NCBI RefSeq assembly: GCF_003255815.1
Contig: NC_037674.1
Span: forward strand, 6,177,622-6,241,621
Reading direction: 5' to 3'
Source of the DNA: Theropithecus gelada
Taxonomy: Eukaryota; Chordata; Mammalia; Primates; Cercopithecidae
DNA: 64,000 nt
Positions 1 through 11,285 of the stretch are shown here, one piece after another. Below the pieces are notes generated by a model. It saw only the letters and a list, made by a program, of their open reading frames with translations. It was not told the origin of the DNA and did not search any database. The translations under genes were made by a program, and so were the position numbers. The stretch's first letter is position 1; the number at the start of each line of letters is the position of its first letter.

Positions 1-1148
1 CTCAGGGTGGGCATGTGATGCAGGGAACAGAAAGAGGAGTGTTTCAGCGAGAGGTTTTCCTGGTGGTAAGGAAAAAGCATACTTTCCCTCCCGCTGGGGC
101 CCTGTGCAGTGTGAAGTGCTGAGGGTGGGAGCAGCCCTCCGTGACTTATGAGGGAGACACCTCAAACCCCAGACATGCTGAATAGGCCCGGCAGCCTGTG
201 GGAGCGTTTCTGAGCCTTGGAAAAGAGGCGTCCCTCAGAGTCGTTATCACAGATGCCAGTGATGACCAGACATTCTGTGACTGACAGTCAGTGGCATCCT
301 GGCAGAGAGGGTCACACTCTTCCTTTGAGGTCCACAGGAAGGGATCATGCTGGGGGTACCTTACAGGCCCCTCACTGTTTGGAGTTCAGGAGCTCCAAGA
401 GTAAGGGAATTTGGTTCTTGCCCTGCACAAATATGAAGGGAGGATGCCCCCTTGGCATTGCCATACCGATTGCAATGGGAATGAGAGAGGGCGGGGCAGG
501 TGGCTCATTTTGTGATTGGCAAAGGGTGGGGGCTTTTTATAATAGAAACTAGGGCAGTTTTAACAGTCCCACGGAGCCCCTTGCTTTAGTATGAGCAGCC
601 ACACCCTGTTGTGATTTTATTGTCATTCATACTGCCACTTGATCAGCTCCTTTAAGCCTTCACTGACTTTTATTCTCTTAGATACTGTTGTTTGTGCAAT
701 AATAAGACTCTTAAGTCTTTGCAAGCAAGTTAAATTGAAATACACCAATTTCCTGTATGCAGTATGGGAATTATTCTCTAAAATGTAAATGTACTATGTG
801 AGATCTCAGTGGCTAGGTGTGGATCCAAGTTTTGTGATGTCTGAAGATTATACAGTCATAAGACTCCTTTAAGAATTAAACATTTTGAAAACTAAATTAG
901 GTATAAAAGCAAATATTTAGAATGAGAAAATAAATCCTTACAAATTTTAAAGAGCTGAAACCATCACAAACATCATAAAGTACAGAAATATAACATCTTT
1001 TTGTAGTTAACTTCCTCACATAATTGTATAATACATGTTTTCTTACATTTTTGGCTACAAACTCTTTAGTCATCCTTTATAAGGCAGGGTTTTTTTGGTC
1101 ATATTTTCTATACAACATATAAAAGATAATTTAATCTTTTATCTGGCA
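1..1148. other. Single-copy DNA, no gene recognised
   Basis: The first 540 bases are GC-richer. From about 560 on the sequence is AT-rich with frequent stops in every frame. The one longer frame (217-552, plus) has no splice context and low-complexity composition, so I do not call it coding. Confidence 0.5.
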
Positions 1149-1363
1149 CAGGGGTCGGTAAACTTCTTCTGTAACGGACCAAAGCAAATATTTCAGGTGT
1201 TGGGGACCAAGCCTATGTATTGAGTACTCATATCTGCCATTGTAGCAGGAAAGTGGCCATAGACAATTTGTAAATGAATGAGCGTGGCTGTGTTACAATA
1301 AAACTTTATGTACAAAAACAAGTGACAGCCTCCAGGACATAGTTCAGTTGATAGTCTAGCATC
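1149..1363 (-). mobile_element. hAT-Charlie non-autonomous DNA transposon (MER58-like)
   Basis: The left end caggggtcggtaaactt and the internal blocks gccatagacaatttgtaaa and aataaaactttatgtac match the short hAT repeat often seen as caggggtcggcaaac. The right end is diverged, and the element stops near 1363 where a weak catagtt-type inverted end is visible. It encodes nothing. The family name is from memory and could be a close relative; the hAT class is more secure. Confidence 0.65.
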
Positions 1364-1462
1364 AAAATAATAAATTTAATTACAAGTTTAGAAAACTTTC
1401 AGCTTCACAATCCATTATTAGTAATATCATGTACATTTTTAAGACTCAAATTTGGGACGTTT

Positions 1463-1771
1463 GCTTTTCTTTTCTTTTCTTTTTTTTTTGAGACAGAGTC
1501 TCACTCTGTTGCCCAGGCTGGAGTGCAGTGGTGCGATCTCAGCTCACTGCAAACTCCGCCTCCTGGATTCCCGCCATTTTCCTGCCTCAGCCTCTGGAGT
1601 AGCTGGGACTACAGGCGCCACCACCACGAGCGGCTGATTTTTTTTTTCTATTTTTAGTAGAGACGGGGTTTCACCGTGTTAGCCAGGATGGTCTCGATCT
1701 CCTGAACTTGTGATCAGCCCGCCTTGGCCTCCCAAAGTGCTGGGATTACAGGCATGAGCCACTGTGCCCAG
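1463..1771 (-). mobile_element. AluY, antisense
   Basis: The poly-T/TTTTC tail at 1463-1489 precedes a full Alu in reverse. The block gttagccaggatggtctcga is diagnostic of AluY-like copies. Flanks carry an 11-bp target-site duplication, ttgggacgttt (1452-1462) against ttgggaccttt (1772-1782), with one difference. Confidence 0.95.
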
Positions 1772-1782
1772 TTGGGACCTTT

Positions 1783-2697
1783 TCTAATAGGTTTTTTTCT
1801 CTATATGAGCTGTAAGGTTTCCAGGCATTTTCAGGTTTTCTCGTGCAGAGATTCGTCTTAATTAAACACACTTTGAAGTGATAATGCCTCTTAATCCGTT
1901 TGTCCCTGTTATCTGCATTTCACTGCTTTGGTGGCAGTTTTGCATGCTTTTAACTGGAGCCATCAGACATCAGGACAAGATGTATCTGAGACACTAAAAC
2001 ATAAAGGGATAAGAAGAAATCTATAAAGAACACAACTGCACATACAAATGCTTTCGCTGTGGTAGTGCTACAAGTATATGCCCCACAAATGGAAATTTGG
2101 ACAAATCCTACTTCTTTTGATTCCCAGCAGCAGACCTGGCTTGGAGGAAGGGTGGCTGAGAGGAGGCAGAGGTCATAGTGGACACTGCCTCGTGTCACTG
2201 AGATCACTGCATCTGCTCTGAGCCTCATAGCCTTGGCCATCAAAACAGCCCTGAGCTCCCACGTGCCCTGATGGGCTGGGCAGCCCTTCCCCACTGCCCA
2301 CCTGGAAGGAGCCACCAGGGACACAATGCCAGCTCCCTGTCCTGCTCCTTCCCGTCCACTCAGAGGGGCGGAAGGAGGACCCTACAGCGGCAGGCCCCGG
2401 CAAGCCACCAGTCAGGGGTTCAAGTTCCCACTCGTGAATATCACAGTGAGAGTGGCCCAACAGACCCCTGAGTGGCACCGTCATCAGGGGTTGGAGGATC
2501 CCAGGTGAGCAGCAGTGGGAGGGACACCAGTGAGCGCCAACAACCCAGTGTGAAGAGCGCAACTCACTTGCAACACTGGCAAACCCCTGGATGAGCCCGC
2601 AGTTCCTCTAACAAGTCTAGTTTTCCCCCAAGCGCCTTTCTGATGCGTACTGTAGGATGATTTATCCTCCTTAGCGAACTTGGCGTAGAGGACACCG
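1783..2697. other. Single-copy DNA, nothing recognised
   Basis: There are overlapping open frames on both strands at 1950-2562. They lack splice signals and recognisable domains, and they overlap one another, so they look like chance frames in a GC-rich stretch. Confidence 0.45.
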
Positions 2698-3224
2698 TGT
2701 GATGGTTAACGTCAGGTGTCCATTTGGCTGGATTGAAGAACACCTAGGGAACTGGTTAGGCATTATTTTGGGGCATGCCTGTGAGGGTGTTTGCAGAGGA
2801 GATTGGCAAGAGTCTGAGTGGACCAGGAGGGGAAGATCCGCCCTCCATGTGTGTGTGCCATCCAATTGGATGAAGGCCCGAATAGAACAAACAGAAAAGA
2901 TAAAATTGGTTGCTCTGTCTCCTAGAGCTGGAATACACTGTTCTACTGTCCTTGGACATAAAAACTCAAGGCTTGCCTGACTTTGGACTCCAGGACTTAC
3001 ACCAGCAGCCCACCGAGGTTCTCAGGTCTTCAGATTTGCATTGAGCCATGCCACCAGCGTCCCAGGGTCTCCAGCATGTCGACGGCCTGTCTTGGGACTT
3101 CTTAGCCTCCATAATTGTGTGAAGCAATTCCCCTAATACATTCTCTCTCATATATATATAGATCTACATCTACATCTCTATATTCCATTAGCCCTGTCTC
3201 TCTGGAGAACCCTGACTAGTACAG
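2698..3224 (+). mobile_element. Solo ERVL-type LTR (MLT2-like)
   Basis: The sequence opens with tgtgatggttaa and closes with ctctggagaaccctgac followed by tagtaca, the ends expected of MLT2-type LTRs of the ERVL family. Interior blocks such as ctgtgagggtgtttgcagag and tgaaggcccgaatagaacaa fit that family. No second LTR or internal retroviral region lies beside it, so it is a solo LTR. The AT-rich stretch just before the end (3151-3181) is typical. The subfamily is uncertain. Confidence 0.7.
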
Positions 3225-3225
3225 A

Positions 3226-4785
3226 CAGGATCATGAGTAAGCAACCAGGGCACTGACCTTGGATGGGCCACTTGACCTCACAGGGGTCTGGTTTTCTGGA
3301 GACAGTGAGTGCCCTCTCCGCTATGTTAGGGTGACACTGAGACAATAGGCAGGGAAGCCTGCATCACCCTTGGGCTTTGCCTCAGGTTTGAATGGCACCT
3401 TAGGGCCATTTCCATGTCCCTGCTTCCTGAATCTGAGTCCTCTGCATCCCTGCAAGGGATGCTCCATTCCCCAGCCTCCAGTGAAAACCCACTGAGGCAG
3501 AAAATCTCATTGCCCACAAGTCCCTCAAGTCTGCTGCTCTTCCATCTGTTTGGTGAGGAACAGCGGTGGAGGTGGGCAATGAAAGAGCATCCTTTCTCTC
3601 ACCCATGCCCAGCCCATATTTTGGGGTCTTGAGCAGGAGGAAGGTGGGGTTGCATCCCCCTAAGGCCTGCGCCAGCATTCAGAACACAGGGTTCTCAGTG
3701 TGCAGCCTCAGTCTACGGCAGCCCCTGACAAATGGCAGAGCTTTCTGTCTGTGCAGCTGTCTGCCTTATAGAGAGCTGTTTTCTGCTACATCAAAGGTTG
3801 GGGAGAACCTGAGCATGTCAAAGGCTTGGGAGACCTGGGCATGGCTGCTTTCTCTCCTTCCTTCTGTCCTGCCCAGCCACACGGTGACGGAGGGAACCTC
3901 GCGACAGAGCCTTGCCCAGGTGCATGCGGGGTGGAGTCCATCACAGCGCTGGCCGGTTTGTTGAAAAGGAGGCCAGGGAGGCTGGTAGGAGAACCCTACA
4001 CTGTATACTTTAACTCAGTGATAAACCAAGCTATTCATGAATAATGTCCAGAGTGTGTCCTCAACACAGCGTGGCCCTCATGGTGCTCGCTGCCCTGTCA
4101 GACTCCAAGCAACCCGAGGACAGGGTTTGGCGTCTCTCTTGCTCACCTTTGCTTCTCCAAAGCCCAGTGGGCCCTCAGGACGTTATTCCATATGCATGGT
4201 AGAATCTGTTGCATAAGGTCAGGGCAAGTCCACACAGTTACTTGCAACATGGCCCTTTCAACTGTTAGCAGGTTCTGGACTCCAAAACCTACATAATGTT
4301 ATGTGAGGTTGGGAGGAAACACATAAGCATACTTGCAACCTATAGGACTCAGGTAGTAAGCTTACCCTGGGGGTGGAAACCCCCATCGCCAAGAGTCCAG
4401 GTGACATCTCCACCCCAGACCAGGAGGCAGACCCTCCAGGCTACTTCCCCTCACTCATCCTAAGGAGAAGTCAGGCAAGCACCTTGCCAGGGGCCCAAGA
4501 ATAAGGTTTTCCCCCAGAGCCTTACAGTCTCTGGTATGTGGGCATATGGGGGGCACTGGATGTGTGGAAGGCTGGAGAACCCAGCAGTCCCCACCGGTGG
4601 GCTGCTCATGCCCACATGAACCGGCAGACAGTGCCTGTTCCACATGGAGCAGCTGTCTCTTTCCAGCTTCTTTGAAAGCCATATGGTCGTGTGGATGGAC
4701 GGCCATCCTGAGAGGCAGACAGAAGACAAGGCTCGGGCCAGCCTGTTGGGTGGCCCGGTTCTGCTGGTCTCTGGATGGATGGGTA
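3226..4785. other. Single-copy DNA, no gene recognised
   Basis: Several 60-130 residue frames occur on both strands (for example 3566-3964 plus and 4460-4810 minus), overlapping each other without splice context. A short stretch near 3250-3300 faintly resembles the MIR core but is too weak to call. Confidence 0.45.
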
Positions 4786-4945
4786 ACCCTGGCAAGTTAG
4801 ACAGGTGCACTGAGCCTTTGTTTTCTCATCTACAGAATGGGAATGGCATCCGTTTTGTAGCATGATTGCATGGATTAATATAGGTAGTGCTTAAGCAGAG
4901 CCCAGTACCCGGTAAACACAACATATCAGTTATTATAATTAATAC
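4786..4945 (+). mobile_element. MIR SINE fragment
   Basis: ggcaagttagac, cctttgttttctcatct, acagaatgggaatgg and the run gcatggattaatataggtag follow the order of the MIR core and 3' region (cttaacctctctg..cctcatctgtaaaatgggg..ggattaaatgag). It ends at gttattataatt. Divergence is high, as expected for a mammal-wide fossil. Confidence 0.8.
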
Positions 4946-6264
4946 CTGAGAGGGAAGAGGCAACCCCCAGTCAGAAGTTCCATGCTTCTCACGGACAGCA
5001 GCGGCTCCTGTCACGGCTCTGCTCATGGCTGTGGACCTGGAGCAACTTGGACAGACGGATGCATGGGAGGAAAACACCTGCTCCCAGAATGACAGGATCA
5101 ATGCCTAAACCTCAGGGCATCAGCTCTGACCCGAGGGTGAGCCCCAAAGGCAGTCTGCTCTTGGGGGCAGCAGGAGAAACCAGGAAAAGAGGCAGGCATA
5201 TCTCGTATCCAGCCTTCCAGAAGGTTCCACTGTGCACCAGGAGGAGTGGCTGAGGGGCTGTACTGCGGTGTCAGCTGCCATTATTTCTAACCAATTCATG
5301 CTTCAGCAGCCAAACAGGAAGTGCTCACAGCTCACTGCTGGGTGGATTTTGTTCTTGGTCTGATACGATAACCTAGAACCTAGGGGTTCCGAGAGCATGG
5401 GGGAGACAACCAAAGCAGCCGCCAGCCCAGAGCCTGCGTGTGTGAGGGAGGACCTGGGGCAGGGTGGAGAGGGTGAGAGGACAGCTAAGAGTAGGGGACA
5501 GCAGAGGGTGGAGGCACCCAAGCTGGAGCAGGGATAGAGCAGGCAGGCAGGGGAAGGGGATTGGGCCCGGGAATGCTGTCCCGCCGCCATCCAGAGTCAG
5601 ACCCATAGTCAGGACCCCTGCACCTCACCACACCCGCTTCCTGGACCCTCAGAGGCTCAACAACACTGGTCCCAAAGGAGAAGGGGCCTGGGGCGGTCAG
5701 AACATGCGAGAAGTGGCAGCACGTGGTACCCAGAAAAGCAGCCAGGTCTGAGGCCTGGGCTCCCGCCGGGCTCTCAAAAGTCCCAGTAATAAGACCCAGG
5801 GCAAGTCATCTGATCCTCGAAGCTCAGGGCTCAGGCAGCACAGCCAGCAGCTCCTGCACGTGGAAGCCGAGGCCCAGGACAAGCACCCCGTGGAGCCCGA
5901 CTCGCCAGGCCTGAGCCAGGGCTTCAGGACCTTCTCCTGCTCTGTGAGGCTTCTACGTCGCTGTGTGAAGTCAGTTCCCAGGTTCCTTTTTCCCCGGCAG
6001 GCTCTGGAGGGAAGGCTCTCCCAGAGAGGTACTGGCTCCTTCTTTCAACTTGCCATGCTGACTTGCTGAGATTTGCCAGAAAGTGGCTGACGGTCCCCAC
6101 CTGCTGGTGAGGGCGTGGGTGACTGGGAGGCCCTGGGTGATTCAGGAGCACCAGCCGGCTCCTTGACAAGCTGGGCCACGGCCACTGCCGCCTCCTCCTC
6201 TTCCTGAGCTCTGGTGGAATCACTGCTCTCTCCCCCTTTGAATCTTTTTGATTCACTGATTACA
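4946..6264. other. Single-copy GC-rich DNA, no gene recognised
   Basis: Overlapping short frames on both strands (5303-5914) have no recognisable domain. No exon with both splice signals stands out. Confidence 0.45.
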
Positions 6265-6402
6265 ACACACACACGCACACACGCGCGCGCACACACACAC
6301 ACGCACACGCACACGCACGCACACGCACGCGCGCACACACGCACACACACACGCACGCGCGCACACACGCACACACACGCGCACACACACACACACACAC
6401 AC
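6265..6402. repeat. (CA)n with CACG/CGCG interruptions
   Basis: About 138 bases of uninterrupted alternating purine-pyrimidine built from acacac with repeated acgcac and gcgcgc inserts. CpG steps are unusually dense for a primate CA repeat. Long open frames across it (6045-6459, both strands) are dipeptide artefacts. Confidence 0.97.
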
Positions 6403-7273
6403 TCTTTCTGTCTCTATCTCTACAAGAGAAACCAATGGCAATTTCTGCTCAGCATCCACTGCTGGTCAGTGACCAGTTCCCTACTAGAAAGAAAACTCCA
6501 AGAAGCCTGATCCCGTTTTGCTTGTGGGTGTTCCAGGACGAGCTGACACTTGGGAAGGGGTCCCAAGGGCAGGGTGCCCTGGCGCTGAGGACCAGCCACA
6601 GCGTGGAGGGGTGAGAGTTGCTGCCGCACCCCGTCCTCCGAGTCTCTGCCAGGAAAGTGAGGGGCCATGGCGAGCTAATGATATTCCCTCCATGTTGTCA
6701 CCCCTCCAGGACGCCCTCCCCACCAGAGGCTCCTTGCAGCCAGTTAGGAAAGTACATCATGAGTTCAGTGACGTCCCCAGTTCGGGGACTTCCGGGTCCC
6801 TGACACAAGGACAAGGAGTTGAGACAAGTGTGTCACAGACACGCATTTGGAGTCGATCGGTGGGGATGAGGCTGTGAGAGGTGGAGAAAGGAAGAAGACC
6901 AGTGGGAAAACCAAGGTCCCCTGGTAGCCCCTGGCTGGAATTTGAGTTCAGTCCACACTCACAAGGCCACTCCCTCTCCCACCTCCCTGAGATCTGCCTC
7001 CCTTGCCTGTCTCCATTTTCCACCCCTGGATTTGGCCCCAGGGCTTGTTCATGACCTTGACAAAGGGCAGTTTCTAGGGACAGGAGACTTCAGAAGCTCA
7101 CTCTAACCAGTGGAGGAAAGAAGGACAGGGAGGCAGCAAGGCAGGGCAGGCAGGCGGGAAGGGGTGGAGGAGTGGGCCGACTTGGGAGAACGGCCTGGCC
7201 TCCAGAAAGCCTGGGTGCCACTGCTGTTTTGTTTGAAAGGTTGAATACTTGGAGCAAGTTTGAAAGTGAGTGG
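6403..7273. other. Single-copy DNA, no gene recognised
   Basis: Short overlapping frames only (6484-7023). Nothing matches a known domain, and no repeat was recognised. Confidence 0.45.
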
Positions 7274-7563
7274 GGGCTAGGCACAGTGGCTCATGCATGT
7301 AATCCCAGCACTTTGGGAGGCCAAGGCAGGTAGATCACCAGAGGTCAGGAGTTCGAGACCAGCCTGTCCAACATGGTGAAACCCCATCTCTACCAAAAAT
7401 TTAAAAAAAAAAAAAAAATTAGCCGGGCATGGTGGCACATGCCTGTAATCCCAGCTACTTGGGAGGCTGAGGCAGGATAATCACTGGAACCAGGAAAGCA
7501 GAAACTGCAGTGAGCTGAGATTGTGCCACTGCACTTCAGCCCGGGTGATAGAGTGAGACTGTG
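7274..7563 (+). mobile_element. AluS, full length
   Basis: It starts at ggctaggcacagtggctcat and has both monomers joined by a middle A-run (7400-7419). The block gaccagcctgtccaacatgg marks an AluS-type copy. The right arm ends at gatagagtgagactgtg. The tail has evolved into the GGAA/GAAA microsatellite that follows. Confidence 0.95.
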
Positions 7564-7596
7564 GGAAGGAAGGAAGGAAGGAAGGAAGGGGGGGGA

Positions 7597-7640
<44 letters not shown>

Positions 7641-7770
7641 NNNNNNNNNNNNNNNNNNNNNNNNNNNNNNNNNNNNNNNNNNNNNNNNNNNNNNNNNGAA
7701 GGAAGGAAGGAAGGAAGGAAGGAAGGAGAGAGGGAAAGAAAGAGAGAGAAAGAAAAGAGAGAGGGGATAT
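7564..7770 (+). repeat. (GGAA)n/(GAAA)n microsatellite at an Alu tail
   Basis: aaggaaggaagg passes into gaaagaaagaaa up to the gap, and ggaaggaagg resumes after it, ending in gagagaaagaaa. Two units alternate, so it is a compound tract. Frames read through it on either strand are repeat artefacts. Confidence 0.95.
7641..7697. other. Assembly gap (57 N)
   Basis: A run of N inside the purine microsatellite. The true repeat length is unknown; the gap was probably left because the tract could not be read through. Confidence 1.
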
Positions 7771-8224
7771 GTAACATGACTTGGTAACCCAACTGTGAGA
7801 GGAGGGTAATTGCAGGAGTGAAGTTCTTAGACTCGGTGAGGGGAAGGGACAAGGCAGCGTTGGCCCCATGGAAGCAGAGGAGAAGGGAGGCTGGCTGGCA
7901 GCAGGATGGGGGAAGGAAGGCAAGTGCCCGATTTCTCTGTTTGCTCTGCAAACTGGGACACGAGGCCCTCAGCTGGGGAACAGTGTGCAGGGTACTCAAA
8001 GAAGAGAAGTCCGACACGCTTGACTAAGGAAGGGAAGGCGGAGTGTGGTAGGAATCCAGGCAATTCAAGGATGATTGGAGAAACGGATCAAGTCCATCGC
8101 CCTTGGTGACTTGCATCCAAATTCATTAACTCACCCAACAAACACTCAAGGATTGCCATTTATGAGGGAGGAGGAGGAGGGGGAGGCTAGGGATAGAGGA
8201 GGCAGAAGGGAAAGAGAGTTACCT
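7771..8224. other. Single-copy DNA with a G-rich run
   Basis: No gene recognised. Around 8166-8195 there are several closely spaced G runs (gagggaggaggaggaggggg), a possible G-quadruplex former. Confidence 0.4.
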
Positions 8225-8450
8225 CGGTAGAGCCCGTACTGAGTGCAGGAGCCAAGCAAAGTTTGTCTCAATCAACCATAGCATCTGTGGGGCTTTGAAG
8301 CCGCCCACGACTCCCATTGACTTGGGGGAAGACAGGCTTGGAGACACCACAGAACTTGCCTGGCATCACCCAACTAACCAGGAATGGAGCCAGCACGTAA
8401 GCACAGGTCTGGCCCAGGTTCCATGGTTTAACATCTATGCCACTGGCTCC
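8225..8450 (-). mobile_element. MIR SINE, antisense
   Basis: acttgcctggcatcaccca, then actaaccaggaatggagcc, then ggtctggcccaggttccatg reproduce in reverse the MIR series cttgcccaaggtcacacag..ctagtaagtggcagagc..cccaggcagtctg. The more diverged part upstream contains gacaggcttggagacacc, matching gaggaaactgaggcac. Confidence 0.7.
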
Positions 8451-8963
8451 CAGCTGCTGTGCACAGAACAATCTACTTTTTGGTGTGTCGCTCAGCAAAC
8501 TCAGGATGCAAATTATCTTTGGAATTAATCATTCTGGGATTCGCTGGTCTTAAAAATAGAAAGCCCATATCTTCCCCTGGCAGTCCACTCTTGCCTTGAA
8601 TTCTCAAGAAATCAATCAATAAAAGAAAAAAAAAAAAATCCCTGGTGTGGGGAGAGCAGGGGACTTGGTGCAAAGTTTCCTTGGTGTGGGGAGAGCCGAT
8701 TCCTGGCATTGCTCCACGCTGCCACGTGGCGGCGCCATTGAGGCCTGGTCCAACAGAATCCTGAGCTGTGTGGCTTGTCTGCTGCTGGCCTGGCCCGCCC
8801 GCAAGGGCACCGTGACCCCGGAGGGGAGCCCGCTCCCTCAGACCCAGCTGCGTCCGGGTGTCCTCTGCTGTGATCCCCAGGCTTGGCCTTTTTCCCAGCG
8901 ACCCTCTTAGAGTGACAGTGTCCAGGGCCCTCTGACCACATGTCTAAACATGTAAAAGTCATA
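8451..8963. other. Single-copy DNA with a small direct repeat
   Basis: ggtgtggggagagc occurs twice about 41 bases apart (8643 and 8684). There is an A-rich run at 8618-8638. No gene or known transposon is recognised. Confidence 0.45.
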
Positions 8964-9277
8964 GCCAGGCGTGGTGGCTCACACCTGTAATGCTCATGCC
9001 AGTAATCCCAGCACTTTGGGAGGCCGAGGTGGGCGGATCACGAGGTCAGGAGATCGAGACCATCCTGGCTAACACGGTGAAACCCGGTCTCTACTAAAAA
9101 TACAAAAAATTAGCCGGGCGTGGTGTCAGGCGCCTGTAGTCCCTGCTACTCGGGAGGCGGAGGCAGGAGAATGGTGTGAACCCGGGAGGCGGAGCTTGCA
9201 GTGAGCCGAGATCGCGCCACTGCACTCCAGCCTGGGCGACAGACCCCAGCCTGGGCGACAGAGGGAGACTCCGTCTC

Positions 9278-9303
<26 letters not shown>
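8964..9303 (+). mobile_element. AluY with two internal tandem duplications
   Basis: AluY-type block gagaccatcctggctaacac. Two insertions relative to a normal Alu are both tandem copies of adjacent Alu sequence: a 15-bp copy at 8977-9006 (gctcacacctgtaat then gctcatgccagtaat) and a 19-bp-period copy at 9227-9262 (ccagcctgggcgacaga repeated). A 12-bp target-site duplication with two differences (gtaaaagtcata at 8952-8963, gtaaaggccata at 9304-9315) shows one insertion event. A poly-A of about 25 ends the element. Confidence 0.95.
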
Positions 9304-9308
<5 letters not shown>

Positions 9309-9315
9309 GGCCATA

Positions 9316-9674
9316 AATCAAACTAATATGTATAAAGCTATAGTTTTTATATGATTGAAACTTGGCAAAATATCATAGATGGTTGAATTTAATGATTGTT
9401 CATGTCTGGGTGTGATGTTGGTGGGTTGGTGGTGTTTGCATGAATAATAAAGTCATAATTCACAAACTGTTATTTATTCTGTAAAATTTATTTTTCCTGC
9501 CTTTGCTTTAGCAAAATCACTGATTATGTTGAGATAATGAGATTGTCATAGATTTATGTTCAAATGATAGGAAAGCCAAGTTAGACCTTTCTTGGATCAT
9601 CAAAATAGTTGTTATATATATATTTAAATTCAATTTGGAGAAGTTTTGCTCTGTTGAGGTGGTAGCAACTGGAA
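9316..9674. other. AT-rich single-copy DNA
   Basis: No gene, repeat family or open frame of note. Confidence 0.5.
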
Positions 9675-9691
9675 TCATTATTCGAATTCTT

Positions 9692-10006
9692 TTCTTTTCT
9701 TTTCTTTTTTTCTCAAAAAAAAAAAAAAAAAAAAAAAAAGCCCAGCCTATCCTGGAGTGCAGTGGCGTGATCTTGGTTCACTGCAACCTCTGCCTCCCGA
9801 GCTCAAACGATTCTCCCAGCCTCCTGAGCAGCTGGGATTATAGGTGTGCGCCACCACACCCGGCTACTAATTTTTGTATTTTTAGTAGAAACGGGGTTTC
9901 ACCGTGCTGGCCAGGCTGCTCTCGAGCTCCTGGCCTCAAGGTGTGATGCTGCCGCCTCAGCCTTCCAAAGTGCTGGGATTACAGACGTGAGCCACTGCGC
10001 CCGGCC
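9692..10006 (-). mobile_element. AluS, antisense, with an inverted A-tail segment
   Basis: A clean 17-bp target-site duplication (tcattattcgaattctt at 9675-9691, tcattactcaaattctt at 10007-10023, two differences) bounds one insertion. Between the TTTTC tail and the body there is tctc followed by about 24 A, and the usual gagacagagtctc end of the Alu is missing. The tail portion is therefore in the opposite orientation to the rest, giving T-run next to A-run. Confidence 0.93.
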
Positions 10007-10023
10007 TCATTACTCAAATTCTT

Positions 10024-10589
10024 AAAGCAATACTTAGGTTTGAAAATTAATCACAAATTAAACATAATATGATCAAATAGTACAATGGGTCACATACGAT
10101 AAAATTTCATTCGTGTGGAAAACATTACAAAATATCTTAATACTTAATGAAATACAAAATTGCATAATGAAAATTTTCGTCACCTTTGTAAGTGGTGGTT
10201 TTCATGCAATCTCACTGTCCTTTTAAAGCAATATCTAGATCAACAGCCAAGTACATGGTAGGGAACATGTATTGCGCACACTTGTAGAGGAGGAGAGGTC
10301 TACACTGTGGTCTGCAGGTCCTGGGATGGATCCCAGTGCTCCTATTCATTTTGCCTGCTGACTTGCTTATGCAGGGAATAGAGTTTCCATGTATCTGTTC
10401 AATTTTTTTATTGTGATGTTATCTTCAGTGACTATATATATATATATATATGTTTTTTTTCCTCTGATAATTTTTCTACTTGCCTCTGTCATGCACTGCA
10501 AAGATATCTCCTGCCTGGGACCTAATGGATGTTAATCATGGAGATTTCCACAACCCGACAGGTATAAATTCAGACTCCAAACCCATACA
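10024..10589. other. AT-rich single-copy DNA with a TA repeat
   Basis: A short (TA)n tract lies at 10434-10452. Nothing else is recognised. Confidence 0.5.
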
Positions 10590-10871
10590 TGGCAAGCAGG
10601 ATTCTAATATGGCCCCAAGAGTCCCACCCCTGGTGTAAACTCCCTATAGAATTCCTTCCTCTTTAGTGCATGCAGAGTCAGTGACTATGATAGGATGTCA
10701 CTCCTGTGATTGTCACAAGTCAGTTGACGTTGAATTAATCAAGAGGGAGACTATCCAGGTTATCCTGGGTGAGTCTGGCCCAACCAGAGGAGCGTTTGAA
10801 AGAAGGTGAAGCTTCGTGGAGACGTGGCCCAGAAGATGCCAGACTGTCGTGTTGCAGACTGCTTGTGGGTC

Positions 10872-11285
10872 TGATATGGTTTGGATCTGTGTTCCCACCC
10901 AAATCTCATGTGGAATTGTAATCCCCAGTGTTGGAGGTGGGGCCTGGTGGGAGGTGATTGGATCATGGGGGCAGTTTCTCATGGTGTAACACCATCCCCT
11001 TGTTGCTGTCTTCACAATAGTGAGTCCTCACCAGATCTGGTTGTTTAAAAGTGGATAGCATCTCCCTGTCACCTCTTGCTCCTGCTCCAGCCATGTAAGA
11101 CGTGTCTGCTTCCACTTCACCTTCTGCCCTGATTGTGTTTTCCTGAGGCCTCCCCAAAGCCGAGCAGATGCCAGCATCATGCTCCCGTACAGCCTGCAGT
11201 ACCATGAGCCAATTAAACCCCTTTTCTTTATAAATGACCCAGCCTCTGGTATTTCTTTATAGCAGTCCCAGAGTAGATGAACACA
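10872..11285 (+). mobile_element. THE1/MST-type solo LTR
   Basis: It begins tgatatggtttggatctgtg and contains ccagtgttggaggtggggcc, ggttgtttaaaagtggatag and atgagccaattaaacc. It ends ctttatagcagtcccagag plus a degraded terminal CA. It lies inside the older LTR and is therefore younger. It is the only plus-strand member among the five THE1/MST-type LTRs in the window. Confidence 0.9.

Noticed and set aside
5740..5850. Possible MIR core (gggcaagtcatctgatcctc)
   Set aside because: Only one block fits; the flanks do not follow the MIR order.
6045..6459. Cys/Val-, His/Thr-type open frames on both strands
   Set aside because: They exist only because the CA/CG dinucleotide tract has no stops; no domain or splice context.
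7390..8017. 177-178 codon minus frames
   Set aside because: They read through an Alu, a purine microsatellite and the N gap.
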